Of a stretch of 64,000 bases of DNA, positions 1-9,113 are shown piece after piece (position 1 is the first letter of the stretch; each line of letters opens with the position of its first letter). Origin of the DNA: Phytophthora colocasiae. Its lineage: Eukaryota; Oomycota; Peronosporomycetes; Peronosporales; Peronosporaceae. The notes beneath the pieces were generated by a model, which worked only from the letters and a program-made list of their open reading frames with translations, was not told the origin of the DNA and did not search any database. A program made the translations under genes and the position numbers. The DNA is taken from NCBI GenBank assembly GCA_018806915.1, contig JAGKQI010000030.1, positions 218,501 to 282,500 of the forward strand, read 5' to 3'.

Positions 1-2266
1 GGCGTGTGACAGTACACTAACGATCCAAACATTCGGATGTGATGAATATCCGGCTTGGCACCGTACATCATCTCGTATGGAGTCCGCCCTCCGCCTTTGC
101 AGAAAACTCGGTTCTTGATGTAGACTGCCGTCTGCAATGCATGCATCCAAAATGATCTCGGTAGCCCCGAGTCGTGCATCATTGTCTTTACCATACCAAT
201 TAAAGTCTGGTGTGTGCGCTCTACAAGATTTAGTTGGGATGACTTTGGACCAACCTTGGTGTGGACAATGCCCTTCTTGGCATACCACCGCTCGATGGTG
301 TTGTTGCAGAACTCTGCACCCTTGTCCGTTAGCACTTGCTTCACCGGTCCGACAACCTCATCGTGCTCATCACTGGACTCTCTGCGTTCCACCGCCGAGT
401 GACTACAGTGTCAAATCTGCGTCCGTGTTGCCGCTCAGCCCACGCGATGTACTGCTTCATGTATCCGTTAACCTCGTCTTCAGACTTAGACTTGAGCAGA
501 TACGTAGTCACGAAACGCGAAAATCCGTCCATCACGACTAACACTGCACTGTACTGCGTGCCATCGTGTAGCCCAGGAATCAGTAAGTCGGCGAAAATCA
601 TGTCGTTCACCTTCGCAATATTCCGTTCGAGACTCTTCTTGAATGTCTTGCGTCTCTGCTTGCCGAAATGACAGTCAGCGCAATCCATCTTGCCACGCTT
701 CTTCAGCATGATGCCCTTGGCCATTCCACGATCGACCATCAGGCGAATATATTCTGGGCAGGTGTGCCCTAGACGCGCGTGCCACACATCGATGTCCTCG
801 ACTCCGTCTGTCACCGCAAAATTTGCCACTACTTGTCTCTTCACAACAGTGGTCTTCCTGTCGACTTTGTTGCCACCAAAGTTGTGCGCGGTAAAAACCC
901 ACAGTCGATGTTCATGCACAGCACGAAGCACTTCGATGCCATCGAACATCATACCAAACATCGAGGTTTCCTGGTCCCACGACATCTTGAAGCCATGCTC
1001 CAGTGCTTGTCCAGGTGAGAAGAGGTTACATCCAGCTTTTGGTACGTGTAGCACGTCTTCGAGGTACACGAGAACCATCTCTTCATATATCACTGTAGCG
1101 AGCACAATGGTACCAAAACCCTCAGCCTTGGCGTCAGCACCGTCTGCGAATCCCGAGATACTTGGGTTCCAGTCGCTGTCCTTCATGCTGTTCAGCACCG
1201 TGAAGTATTCCTTGCACGCCACGATGTGCACGTTGGTTCCGCTGTCGAAATACCAACGGCCTGCGTCGTAATCCTTTGCGACTTTCTTGACAACTTCGCC
1301 CACAACCACGTCACACTTGTTCCCGCAGCTTTCGTCGTCGTCGTCCTTCTGCTCTGATGCGATCATCTTCGTGGGTTTCTCCCTCGAGCGTGCCATCTTC
1401 GTGCTTGCCTTCTTCTCCGCACTTGGTTTCTCTTCCAAGTCGGGACAATCGCTCTTGTAGTGACCCATGTCACCACAGTTGAAGCACTTGATGTCGGCCT
1501 TCGACTTCTTCTTTGATCCATCACCAGATGCCTTGCCCTTCGGGCCTCCTGAAGCGTTGCCTTGCTTCTTCTTTCTGCCTTGGTTGCTGCCAAAGGCGTT
1601 CTTCTCCCAGTCCTTGCTGCGCGTCTCAGCCGTGAGTATCAATTCTCGCACAAGATCTGGTGTGTATTTGCTCATGTTGGAGCTAAATAACACTTTTCTA
1701 CGAAGTTCGTTGTAGCAAACCTGCTGCGGCAGGCTGCGCAGCAACATGTCTACCATCTGGAGGTCACTCAACGGAGATCCAAGCTCCTTCAGCTCGTTCT
1801 TGATCCGAAACATCGTGTACAAGTGTCCACGAACGTCTCCGTTGGCGCGCAGATGAGTCCGGTGCAGCTCACCTTGTAAGCGATACACTTTCTGCGCCTT
1901 GGTGGCATCATTCTTCTTGCCTTCGTAGATATTGCAGAGCTCAGCCCACATGTCTGTTCCAGACTCCTTGTCTATCAGGTGCTGGACGAGTCTCTTCGTC
2001 AGCGAACCCATGATCAACATCTGGATCTTCGCTTGCTTCTTGGTGTGTTCATCCTTCTTGTCTTCACTCCAGTTTGCGTCGGTCTTGATCTTGCCTTCTG
2101 CTATGTCCAGCAGCAAGCTCTTCTGGAACACGATTTTCATGCTTTTCTTGTAGAACAGCCAGTTCTCGCCGTCCCAGTTGACTGGATTGCCGGAAGAGTT
2201 GATCCGGAACGTCTTGCCCGTCTTGCTCTTGCGACGATCGTCATCGGAGTCAGACGCGGATGACAT
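1..2266 (-). mobile_element. Ty1/copia gag-pol fragment, frameshifted, runs off the left edge
   Basis: Reading leftwards from an ATG at 2266, this encodes a copia Gag followed by the start of Pol. Visible in order are the Gag helical region, a CCHC zinc knuckle (CFNCGDMGHYKSDC, about residue 260), an aspartic protease site (YFDSGTNVH, about residue 340), the GAG-pre-integrase zinc motif (HARLGH, then CADCHFGKQ, about residues 490-530) and the first integrase aspartate (FADLLIP, about residue 555). The frame breaks near 390-400. A second frame then continues to base 1 with the remaining catalytic residues (LTDKGAEF and LVERTHQT). Reverse transcriptase lies beyond the window edge. The reading frame extends upstream of 2266 only through non-ATG codons, so I take 2266 as the start. 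The family assignment is secure; the break disables the integrase unless it is a sequencing error. Confidence 0.9.
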
Positions 2267-2299
2267 CTTGTCGTTGTAGTGCAGTTCACCAACGTGTAG

Positions 2300-3000
2300 C
2301 GCAGCTACCCTCGCTCGGCAACCGAGCACCGGTGGAACTATTTACGGGGCTACCATGTCCGTCACCTCTAGCAGAGTTCTACCACCCCGACACCAAAAAA
2401 CTTGTCACGCTGCCGACCAACTCGGCAGCGATTGACAAGCACCTAGCTGAGTTGCGTAGGAGTTTGTGTGCAATGCACATGCCTATTGCGGACCAACGTG
2501 TCAAGCAACGCCTCCTTAACAAAAAATAGGAACGGGGGGGGGAGAACGTAGTCAACTTTGACGTAGGTGACTACGTCCTACGCTCACGTGTAGATGAGAA
2601 AAAGGGCAACAAGCTCCTCGTCACATGGCAAGGTCCCTACAAAGTGGTCAGGGCAGACTCTCACTCCTTTAGAATCCGTCACTTAGTGACAGGAGATGAG
2701 TTTGGCGTACATGGATCACGTTTAAAGTTCTATGCTGACAGTCAGCTAGATGTTACTGAGGAAATCCTAGAGCATGTGGCTTCCCAAGGGATCATATTGG
2801 CTATCGATGAGCTCAAACAGCATCGATGGAATGTCTCAATCAAAGACTACGAAGTTCTAGTTGGCTGGAAAGGCCTAGAGTCTGTAGAAGATTCGTGGGA
2901 ACCTCTGACTTCTCTAGCTAAAGAAGTCGGTGTTCTACTAGGGCGATACGTTGCTAAGCAAGATGCTAAGCTGCGCAAGTACTGGAAGGACCTCCAGTAA
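2300..3000 (+). mobile_element. Ty3/gypsy pol remnant: integrase C-terminus plus chromodomain
   Basis: This plus-strand fragment starts abruptly next to the copia gag start. It reads as the end of a gypsy integrase (LGNRAPVELFTGL), then a TAG stop at 2527-2529, then a second stretch with the integrase C-terminal motif (GPYKVVRADSHSFRIRHL). It ends with a chromodomain (ILAIDELKQ ... YEVLVGWKGLESVEDSWEP) at about 2800-2960 and a stop at 3000. Chromodomains at the end of Pol direct integration to marked chromatin in chromoviruses. No protease or RT is left, and no LTR is obvious downstream. It is an old fragment, and the copia piece on its left seems to have truncated it. Confidence 0.8.
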
Positions 3001-3524
3001 AAAAAAACAATAAAAAAGCTTCAGTAGTTTTTTCAAAATTCAACTTTTTCTCTAATTGCCCAGAGCGCACATACTACCATGTAGTAGACATTGAATTAAT
3101 ATAATGTCCAAAGTTAGAGATCAATCCATGCCATATTGAAGCCAAAACAATTCGGTATAATCAACTTCAACACGTTGCACCTGTTACACTTGTTACACAG
3201 TCGGGCACATGGATACATGTGATCATCACTCACTACAACCAGGTACATAAATCCAACAATTTCAGTAGTTGTGCTTTACCTCAAGTATAACTGGACTAGG
3301 CTTGGAGGGGCAGTGTAGTGCAGCCAAGGCATGCATGCATCCATACAGCCAGCACCAGCTACACTTGCAGGAAGATGATAACGCAAATAGTGTTGACATC
3401 GATTAGCATTTCGACAATGGTGATTGCATAACGACATTCGTGTTGACACGCGTCGTGTCCAACCAAATGGACCAAGGGCGCACTCGTAGAATACTGTAGG
3501 AAGTAGAGTATTCCTGTCACTTTG
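3001..3524. other. Intergenic stretch, nothing recognised
   Basis: The sequence is AT-rich after the chromodomain stop and then mixed. Short ORFs here lack recognisable domains. It may include the remains of the gypsy 3' LTR, but I cannot define its ends. Confidence 0.5.
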
Positions 3525-3758
3525 CTATTTACTTGCAATACACCAAGGCAACCTTCCTGGGAGCTCCGCCAGCTCCCCCATCTTGTGTGTTTCTCGTTTC
3601 CGCGATACACCACATGGACGTACGGGTGTTGTGCGAGCACTCGGCAGCTTGATTGCGCTGCAGTTGTACGTGCTTGGGCATTTGCCCTTGGTGTTGGGGC
3701 TGCATGGGTCGAGTGTTGCAGGGGCGACGACAAGAGCGAGGAGATAAGTGAAACGCAT
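3525..3758 (-). CDS. Possible small secreted cysteine-rich protein
   Basis: A 77-codon ORF begins with an ATG at 3758. The first 15 residues (MRFTYLLALVVAPAT) look like a signal peptide: one basic residue, a hydrophobic core, then small residues at a plausible cleavage site. The remainder is cysteine-rich (DPCSPNTKGKCPSTYNC, then RPCG and PWC), five cysteines in all, as in many oomycete secreted proteins. The C-terminal third looks less structured and might really be an intron. I do not recognise the family. It lies just downstream of the CRN gene on the same strand, which fits an effector-rich neighbourhood, but the ORF is short and could be chance. Confidence 0.3.
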   Translation of the reverse strand: MRFTYLLALVVAPATLDPCSPNTKGKCPSTYNCSAIKLPSARTTPVRPCGVSRKRETHKMGELAELPGRLPWCIASK

Positions 3759-3963
3759 CGTTATTACTGAAGTTTAGCGGTTGTGCTGTAAGAGGCAACA
3801 TGTAAAGTGAGTTGGCTGCTTGGCGCATGTCCTTTTCGACACCTTGACGACGCACGAGGAGGTTTTCCAGTGTTGTGAGTCTTGACATCTTTACTACGTA
3901 GTAGTGAATTGCAACTGGCGACTTGTGGGTGCTGGTCCAAAATTTTGAACCAACATTTAATAT

Positions 3964-5689
3964 CTAGAAGTGCTCCTCAAGGGTGGCAAGCGCATCCTTC
4001 GCCGTCAAATCCGGCGTATCTACCGCCGATAGAAGCATCGCTTGCATAGTCTTCTGATCGTAGGATAACTCGAAGGGAAGCTCCTCCATCAGGTGACCAA
4101 GCTGACGCAAGTCGTGCTGGAATCGTAGTTTGTGACCATTACACTGATGGTTCCACCGAATAATCGTTGTGTTGGGTTGGCGTGACTCATCCATGTCGAT
4201 CAACACCCAATAACTAAATCCAGAGGTCGCCACCAGCACGATGTTACGCCAACGAATATCACCGTGGCAGTACCCGCACCCGTGCCAATACTTCAACGCT
4301 GTCAGCATGTGTCGCAACCACTCGCTCAGCTCATCGATTGTTGGAAGTCGCACATAACCAATCGGAGACAGTTCCACGACCAAACGGCCGTCTCGCTTCT
4401 TCGACAACTTTTCCACGGTCTGCAAATGTGTCACGGGGCTACTTTCGTCTAATCCTTGCAGAGTCTCGTATACGCTTTTGAGTCGCTCAACGTCCATTTC
4501 ACCACCGCTCTGTGTACATTTGATCGTCCGTTCGATATAACCATCCAGCAACACGATCTTCCGCTTCTCGTTCTCATCGGGTACAAATGGCTCGAGATCA
4601 CACGCATACGATCGCTTCGTCAACTTGGCCATCTGGTGGAGCAACAACGCCAAATTGTAAAACACCTTCAGCGCACCAGCTTTATCCTCGAAGATGCTGA
4701 AGCTGAGTATCTCAGTTGCGCGACACGGTCCGTCGGATCTTTCGATTGCGACCACTTGCAGATCATCCCCGGAAGTAGCGTAACCCAAGATGTACTGGAG
4801 ATCTCCATAAAACATCACGTTCCACCGGCGCATCTTGAAGTCAACTCCCCACGTGCCGTAGATATTTGCACTAAAGAACTCTTTTCTTCTCCACGCAACA
4901 GGACGAGTCCCTTGTATAGGAGGATATAGTCCGGTCGCTTTCGTAGAATGGTAGTTCCTGTTCTATCGGCGAGATTTCTGCATCCTCGAAACCTGAAGCC
5001 CTTTGCGCGGCACAGGAGTTCGGAATCCGGAGCAATGCATCATAGTACTCTTGCCATGAATTCTCCGACGCTTTTGCTTCAGGTGGAGAGCTACACAAAT
5101 GCAGAAAATTGTCCATCAACAGCGTGAGATCCGGGCATGCAAGGAGTGGACTATCCGGATTGAAGACACCATTGGCAACCGCTAAATCGCGCAGCGTCAG
5201 CTTGAACGGCAATGGCTTCTGGAGGAGCTCTACCAGCTGGTGTGGAGCAGGCAAGACCTCCAGTTGCAACTCCGAGTGCTCCCATAGCTCCGCGAGGGAC
5301 GTGTTATGCTCAACTCTCTGTCGCTTCACATCGAACTTGTCAGGTGGGAGTTCCACTAGCAAGTGAATCTCTTTGCGCCCCGGCTTAAAGTTCTCGCCAA
5401 GGTAGTCTTCGCCAAGAATCCAGTTTGGAATCATCTCTGCATAATCACTGTCCTCTTGTCGTCCTTGTTTCAAAAAAGGCTTGAGTGTGAGGTCGCTCTT
5501 GAGCCACGCGCCGTTCTTCCGCGCCAAATACAGCGTCAAGTCGCTTGCGGCAAACTGATATCGCTCACCGTATCGTTTCTTCGCGAAGATAGCCTCCTGC
5601 AGCGCGCTCACTTTCGCATCGAGCGCGATCTTCACGGGAAACACAGTACCTTCGCTATACACCGCGCACTCCAGCTCGACTTCCGCCAT
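3964..5689 (-). pseudogene. Crinkler (CRN) family effector gene with kinase-like C-terminus, frameshifted
   Basis: The ATG at 5689 opens a typical CRN N-terminus without a classical signal peptide. It shows the LFLAK-like motif as LTLYLARK (about residues 45-55), a DWL-type linker, and the HVLVxxP boundary as IHLLVELPP (about residue 108). A second frame from 4833 to 3964 carries a kinase-like domain with the catalytic loop HGDIRWRNIVL and the metal-binding segment VLIDMDESRQ, as in CRN C-termini with protein-kinase similarity. Between these blocks the reading frame changes twice, near 4945 and near 4836, with one short stretch coding in the third frame. CRNs act inside host plant cells, often in the nucleus. 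As the sequence stands this copy would give a truncated protein. Upstream of the ATG is an AT-rich stretch. Confidence 0.8.
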
Positions 5690-6131
5690 CTGAAAGTTCG
5701 CAACTGAGAAGCAACAAACATTCACGCAACACCGCCCATTTTTAGCCAATCATATCATATCCAATATATTTTATTTCTGACATATATTTTCCTCAATATA
5801 AAGATTAAAAACACAAATAATAACAATGTGCAACCAGCGAACCACCCCAAGGCGAACCAACAATGCGGCTCAAAGACTGCACTATCTATCCCTGCGTGAG
5901 ATTAACACTACAACGTGGTGCTCGGGGCTTTCAAAGCACATGCAACATAAAGTAAAGCTGAAACTCAACGTATAAAAGTCTCAACAGTACAACTTTGAAA
6001 AGAAAATGCTTCAAGTATGCTTACCAATCTTTGTGTACTTCCGAATGCACGAAACAGTAAGGTACTTCAGTAGTAATTTAAAATTCAGAGTTATTCGCGG
6101 CACTGCGCCGCACTTTGTTTAATTCAGTAAG
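5690..6131. promoter_or_regulatory. Intergenic AT-rich region upstream of the CRN gene
   Basis: About 440 bases separate the CRN start codon from the stop of the M96-like gene upstream on the same strand. The 5750-5830 part is very AT-rich and is presumably the CRN promoter. No ORF or repeat is recognised. Confidence 0.4.
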
Positions 6132-6712
6132 TTATCCTCGTTGTTGAATAAGCTGTTGGGCTTCATCCACCAGCATGGCCTCCACTAGCTCCTGCGTCGC
6201 AGTAATGCTGGCAACCATGACACTGAGCACGAACTCTGTAAATGCTCCTGCTGTCGTTATGTCTAGCACATGCCCTTTTGTCATTTGGGGCGATATCAGG
6301 CAGCATATTTGAAGCAGCGTGGCGGACGTATCTTGTTCTAAGAGCGTAGGTCGCTTGACTACTACGTAGCCTTTTGTCGATAAAGGCAAAATTGGTGTAC
6401 GCTGAATTTTGTAGGTCAACCGCCTCTGCTTTGGAAACCCATACAACAACCTGTCGATCATCCTCCATATTGCAACGAATTGCTTGCTTCACGCGGAAGT
6501 CGGCAAAGGTTGATTTCCCTGCGAACTTCATTGCAACCTCTTCAATGACAGTGTCTGAGCACAAATCCTTCTTGAATTACAGCACACATGGATGGAATTA
6601 GCACTCGGCAAACAACAACACTAAATGCAATACGCAGTACCTGCTTGTAAAGATTTTCACGGGGATGTTCAACACCTCGATAATGATTCCATGTCGCTGC
6701 GGCAGTGGTGTC
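6132..6712 (-). pseudogene. M96 mating-specific-like gene, 3' half (separated from the 5' half by a copia insertion)
   Basis: Reading left from 6712, the coding sequence resumes at the target site (TTAAATWNHYRGVEHPREN). It passes a 70 nt intron and continues with a START-like C-terminal region (VAMKFAGKSTFADFRVKQA, then EDDRQVVVWVSKAEAV). The frame shifts near 6370 and the tail continues in another frame (GYVVVKRPTLLEQD through LVEAMLVDEAQ) to a stop at 6132. The wording resembles the large oomycete 'M96 mating-specific protein' family, whose biochemical role is unclear. The 5' half lies at 13429-14239 on the same strand, and the reading frame matches across the 5-base duplication GTGTC. Confidence 0.65.
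6571..6640 (-). other. Spliceosomal intron in the M96-like gene
   Basis: On the minus strand the interval starts GTACTG and ends TTCAAG, is 70 nt long, and contains no in-frame continuation. The flanking exons read NLYKQ and KDLCSDTV and join in phase. Size and borders fit oomycete introns. Confidence 0.6.
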
Positions 6713-6991
6713 TGTTGAGGTTAGGGCTCGTTCATAGGGACCACCTCTACACCGTGTCTTCTATAAACTAATAATGAAGAGACACGGTACTTTTGACTCT
6801 AATAAATTATGTACTAAAATGTCTGTGACATCAGTACGATGAATGGTAGAGGCAATTCTAGACTACGTTTCTGAATGCCGCATACTATTTTCTAGTGAGT
6901 AGCTATCTACTTTCTTAAACATTAATCTTACTTCTTCTTTTTCTCTCTTCTACCCTACTTCCTTCAAGCTGCGCCCAAGTTCCCCGCTACA
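6713..6991 (+). repeat. 5' LTR of the copia element
   Basis: This 279 bp direct repeat matches 13150-13428 almost perfectly, starts TG and ends CA. A TATA-like AT-rich segment (AATAAATTATG) lies in its middle part. Confidence 0.95.
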
Positions 6992-7003
6992 GGTTATGAG
7001 CCC
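6992..7003 (+). promoter_or_regulatory. Primer-binding site matching the tRNA-iMet anticodon loop
   Basis: GGTTATGAGCCC follows the LTR with no gap. It is complementary to the anticodon stem-loop of an initiator tRNA-Met (GGGCTCATAACC), not to a tRNA 3' end. Drosophila copia is known to prime from a tRNA-iMet half molecule in the same way. The ATG of gag (6996) lies inside this site. Confidence 0.75.
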
Positions 7004-9113
7004 TCAGCAAGCCTCAAGTGACGACTTCCCCCGACTCTCTGGTGCTAAGAATTTTGACGTCTGGAAGGCCCGAGTCAGTGCATCGCTCGATGGCAAGCAT
7101 CTGCTCGGTTTCGTCACCAAGAAGGATTACAATGGGGTCAGTGAAGACGAAGATGAAGACTCCGACGACGACCTGGCTGAGTCCGACGACGACGAAGCTG
7201 CCTCCAAGCCAAGTTCTCCGGCTGACATCGACTCGGATGAGGTCGTCTTCGAGGACAGCTCGGATGAGCTGCAGCCCAGCGACGGCGACGACACTCCGCC
7301 ATCAAAGAAAACCAAGCGCGCTGATCTTCCCATCGTTCGCCCGTTTGCTGAGCGCGACGCCAGCCGGGATCGCAAACAAGTCAAGCGACGCAAGCCTACC
7401 CCGCCGTCTGCTCGACACCTTCGTCGTATGGAAGCGCAAACCAAGGCTTTCCTGATGAAGACGATGGATGATACTCATATCCGTCTTGTCAAGAACCTGA
7501 CAACGGCCTTCGACATCTTTCAGGCCATCTGTACCAAGTACGAGGGTGCAGCCTTTCATGGCGACCCCTACTTCATCCAGCATTTCCTTATGGAGATCAA
7601 GTACGAAGAAGGCGGTGATCTGACCAGCTTCTTCCTTGAGCTGGAAAACGCGATGAAAGCCGCGTCTGAAGCGACCGAGTCTCCCTTGACCGATGGACAG
7701 AAGTCATTATACCTGTTCCACTCGATGCCAAAGACTTGGAAGGATGATCTCCGAGTTTGGAAGGGTGTGCGGAAGTATATCCCGTATGATGAACTCAAGA
7801 TGAGTATTGAGACCAAGGTTCGCGAGATCCAAGCTCAAGAACGTTACAGCCGCATCAAAGGGACACCTGAGAGTCAAGCAACTCAGGCTGAACGGGCTCT
7901 CATTGCTCCTTCTCAGGATTCCGCGTTGGCCGCTCAAGCATCTGTCCCAGTTGATGTCTGCAGCTACTGTCAGAAACCACGTCACAACATCCGTCAGTGC
8001 CGTACTCTGCAGAAGGACTTACGTGATGGATGTGTCAAGGCAGGCACTGTTCTTCCTGCCAACTTCGAGTTACGAGGTCCCAACAACTACCGGTCGCATC
8101 CTTACAACAACAACAACCAAGGGCGATCTGGACGTGGAGGTGGATCATGGCACCAAAATGGTCGCGGCGGTCGTGGTGGTGGACGTGGCCGCGGTAACTA
8201 CGGTGGAAATCGCAACAACGGCAACAACAACGGCAACAACAACAACGGCAACAACAACAACAAATCCTCTCGTCGCGATGAAGGTGGATACGATCAGTCA
8301 CGTCGCAAAGAGACCCTGATTGCAGTTGTGTCGAATGTACAAACGGCTGCATCCGCTATCAGTCTCACGGCGCAACCTAGCCAGGACTTTGATTTCAGCT
8401 GGACGATTGACTCAGGTTGCAGCAGCCACGTCACGCAACATGTGGAATGGTTCAAGACTAAAACACCTGCAAGCGGAGGCATCACTGTCGGTGGAAAATC
8501 GCAAGTCCCCATCGAAGCTATTGGTACTGTAGAGCTCCAGATCACGGACTACAAAGGCCAACTGCGGACGCTCACGCTTCACGATGTCCTCCTTGCGCCG
8601 AAACTGCAGTACAACCTGCTGTCAGTCGCTGCCGCTGTCGACGATGACTTCCGTTTTGGCTTTAAACGTACTATGTGTACTGTCCAAACAAATCACCGCT
8701 TCTCGATCAAGGCGATGAAATCCGCGACATCGAAGCTCTACCAATTCGAAGCCTCTCCACTGCCGAAGGCCGAAGCTCACGTGGCTACCACAGGTAAGCC
8801 GACTCGACTCATGCTACTACACAAACGTCTTGGTCATCCTAACATCCGTGTTTTACAGGCACTCACTAAAGACCAAGCTCTTCATGGACTGGATGCACCA
8901 GCTGTAGTTAGACCAGATTCTTTCTTTTGCACAGCATGTACTTACGCGAAGTCACACCGCGCTCCTTTTCCATCCAATAGACATGTTGAACGCTCTACTA
9001 GCCCCTTACATAAAGTTCACTCTGATATTTGTGGCCCTCTTCCCGTCCCTAGCCTTGGCGGCTGCCGCTACTTCGTCGTATTCATTGACGACTTCAGTCG
9101 CTACATCCGATGA
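6996..9113 (+). CDS. Copia Gag, protease and start of integrase
   Basis: This 705-residue ORF begins at the ATG inside the primer-binding site. An acidic low-complexity region (residues 45-120) is followed by the Gag helical region, a CCHC knuckle (CSYCQKPRHNIRQC, about 322-336), a Gly/Asn-rich stretch (about 364-425) coded by a CAA repeat, and the protease site WTIDSGCSSH (about 468). The GAG-pre-integrase motif (HKRLGHPN ... CTACTYAK) sits at about 607-650 and the first integrase aspartate (HSDICGPL) at about 675. The ORF stops inside the integrase core at a TGA that overlaps the start of the next ORF (ATGA). Gag forms virus-like particles in the cytoplasm, and protease processes the polyprotein. 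Confidence 0.93.
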   Translation: MSPQQASSDDFPRLSGAKNFDVWKARVSASLDGKHLLGFVTKKDYNGVSEDEDEDSDDDLAESDDDEAASKPSSPADIDSDEVVFEDSSDELQPSDGDDTPPSKKTKRADLPIVRPFAERDASRDRKQVKRRKPTPPSARHLRRMEAQTKAFLMKTMDDTHIRLVKNLTTAFDIFQAICTKYEGAAFHGDPYFIQHFLMEIKYEEGGDLTSFFLELENAMKAASEATESPLTDGQKSLYLFHSMPKTWKDDLRVWKGVRKYIPYDELKMSIETKVREIQAQERYSRIKGTPESQATQAERALIAPSQDSALAAQASVPVDVCSYCQKPRHNIRQCRTLQKDLRDGCVKAGTVLPANFELRGPNNYRSHPYNNNNQGRSGRGGGSWHQNGRGGRGGGRGRGNYGGNRNNGNNNGNNNNGNNNNKSSRRDEGGYDQSRRKETLIAVVSNVQTAASAISLTAQPSQDFDFSWTIDSGCSSHVTQHVEWFKTKTPASGGITVGGKSQVPIEAIGTVELQITDYKGQLRTLTLHDVLLAPKLQYNLLSVAAAVDDDFRFGFKRTMCTVQTNHRFSIKAMKSATSKLYQFEASPLPKAEAHVATTGKPTRLMLLHKRLGHPNIRVLQALTKDQALHGLDAPAVVRPDSFFCTACTYAKSHRAPFPSNRHVERSTSPLHKVHSDICGPLPVPSLGGCRYFVVFIDDFSRYIR

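Noticed and set aside
137..671. Plus-strand ORFs opposite the copia integrase
   Set aside because: They have no domain and mirror conserved integrase code on the minus strand, so they are shadows.
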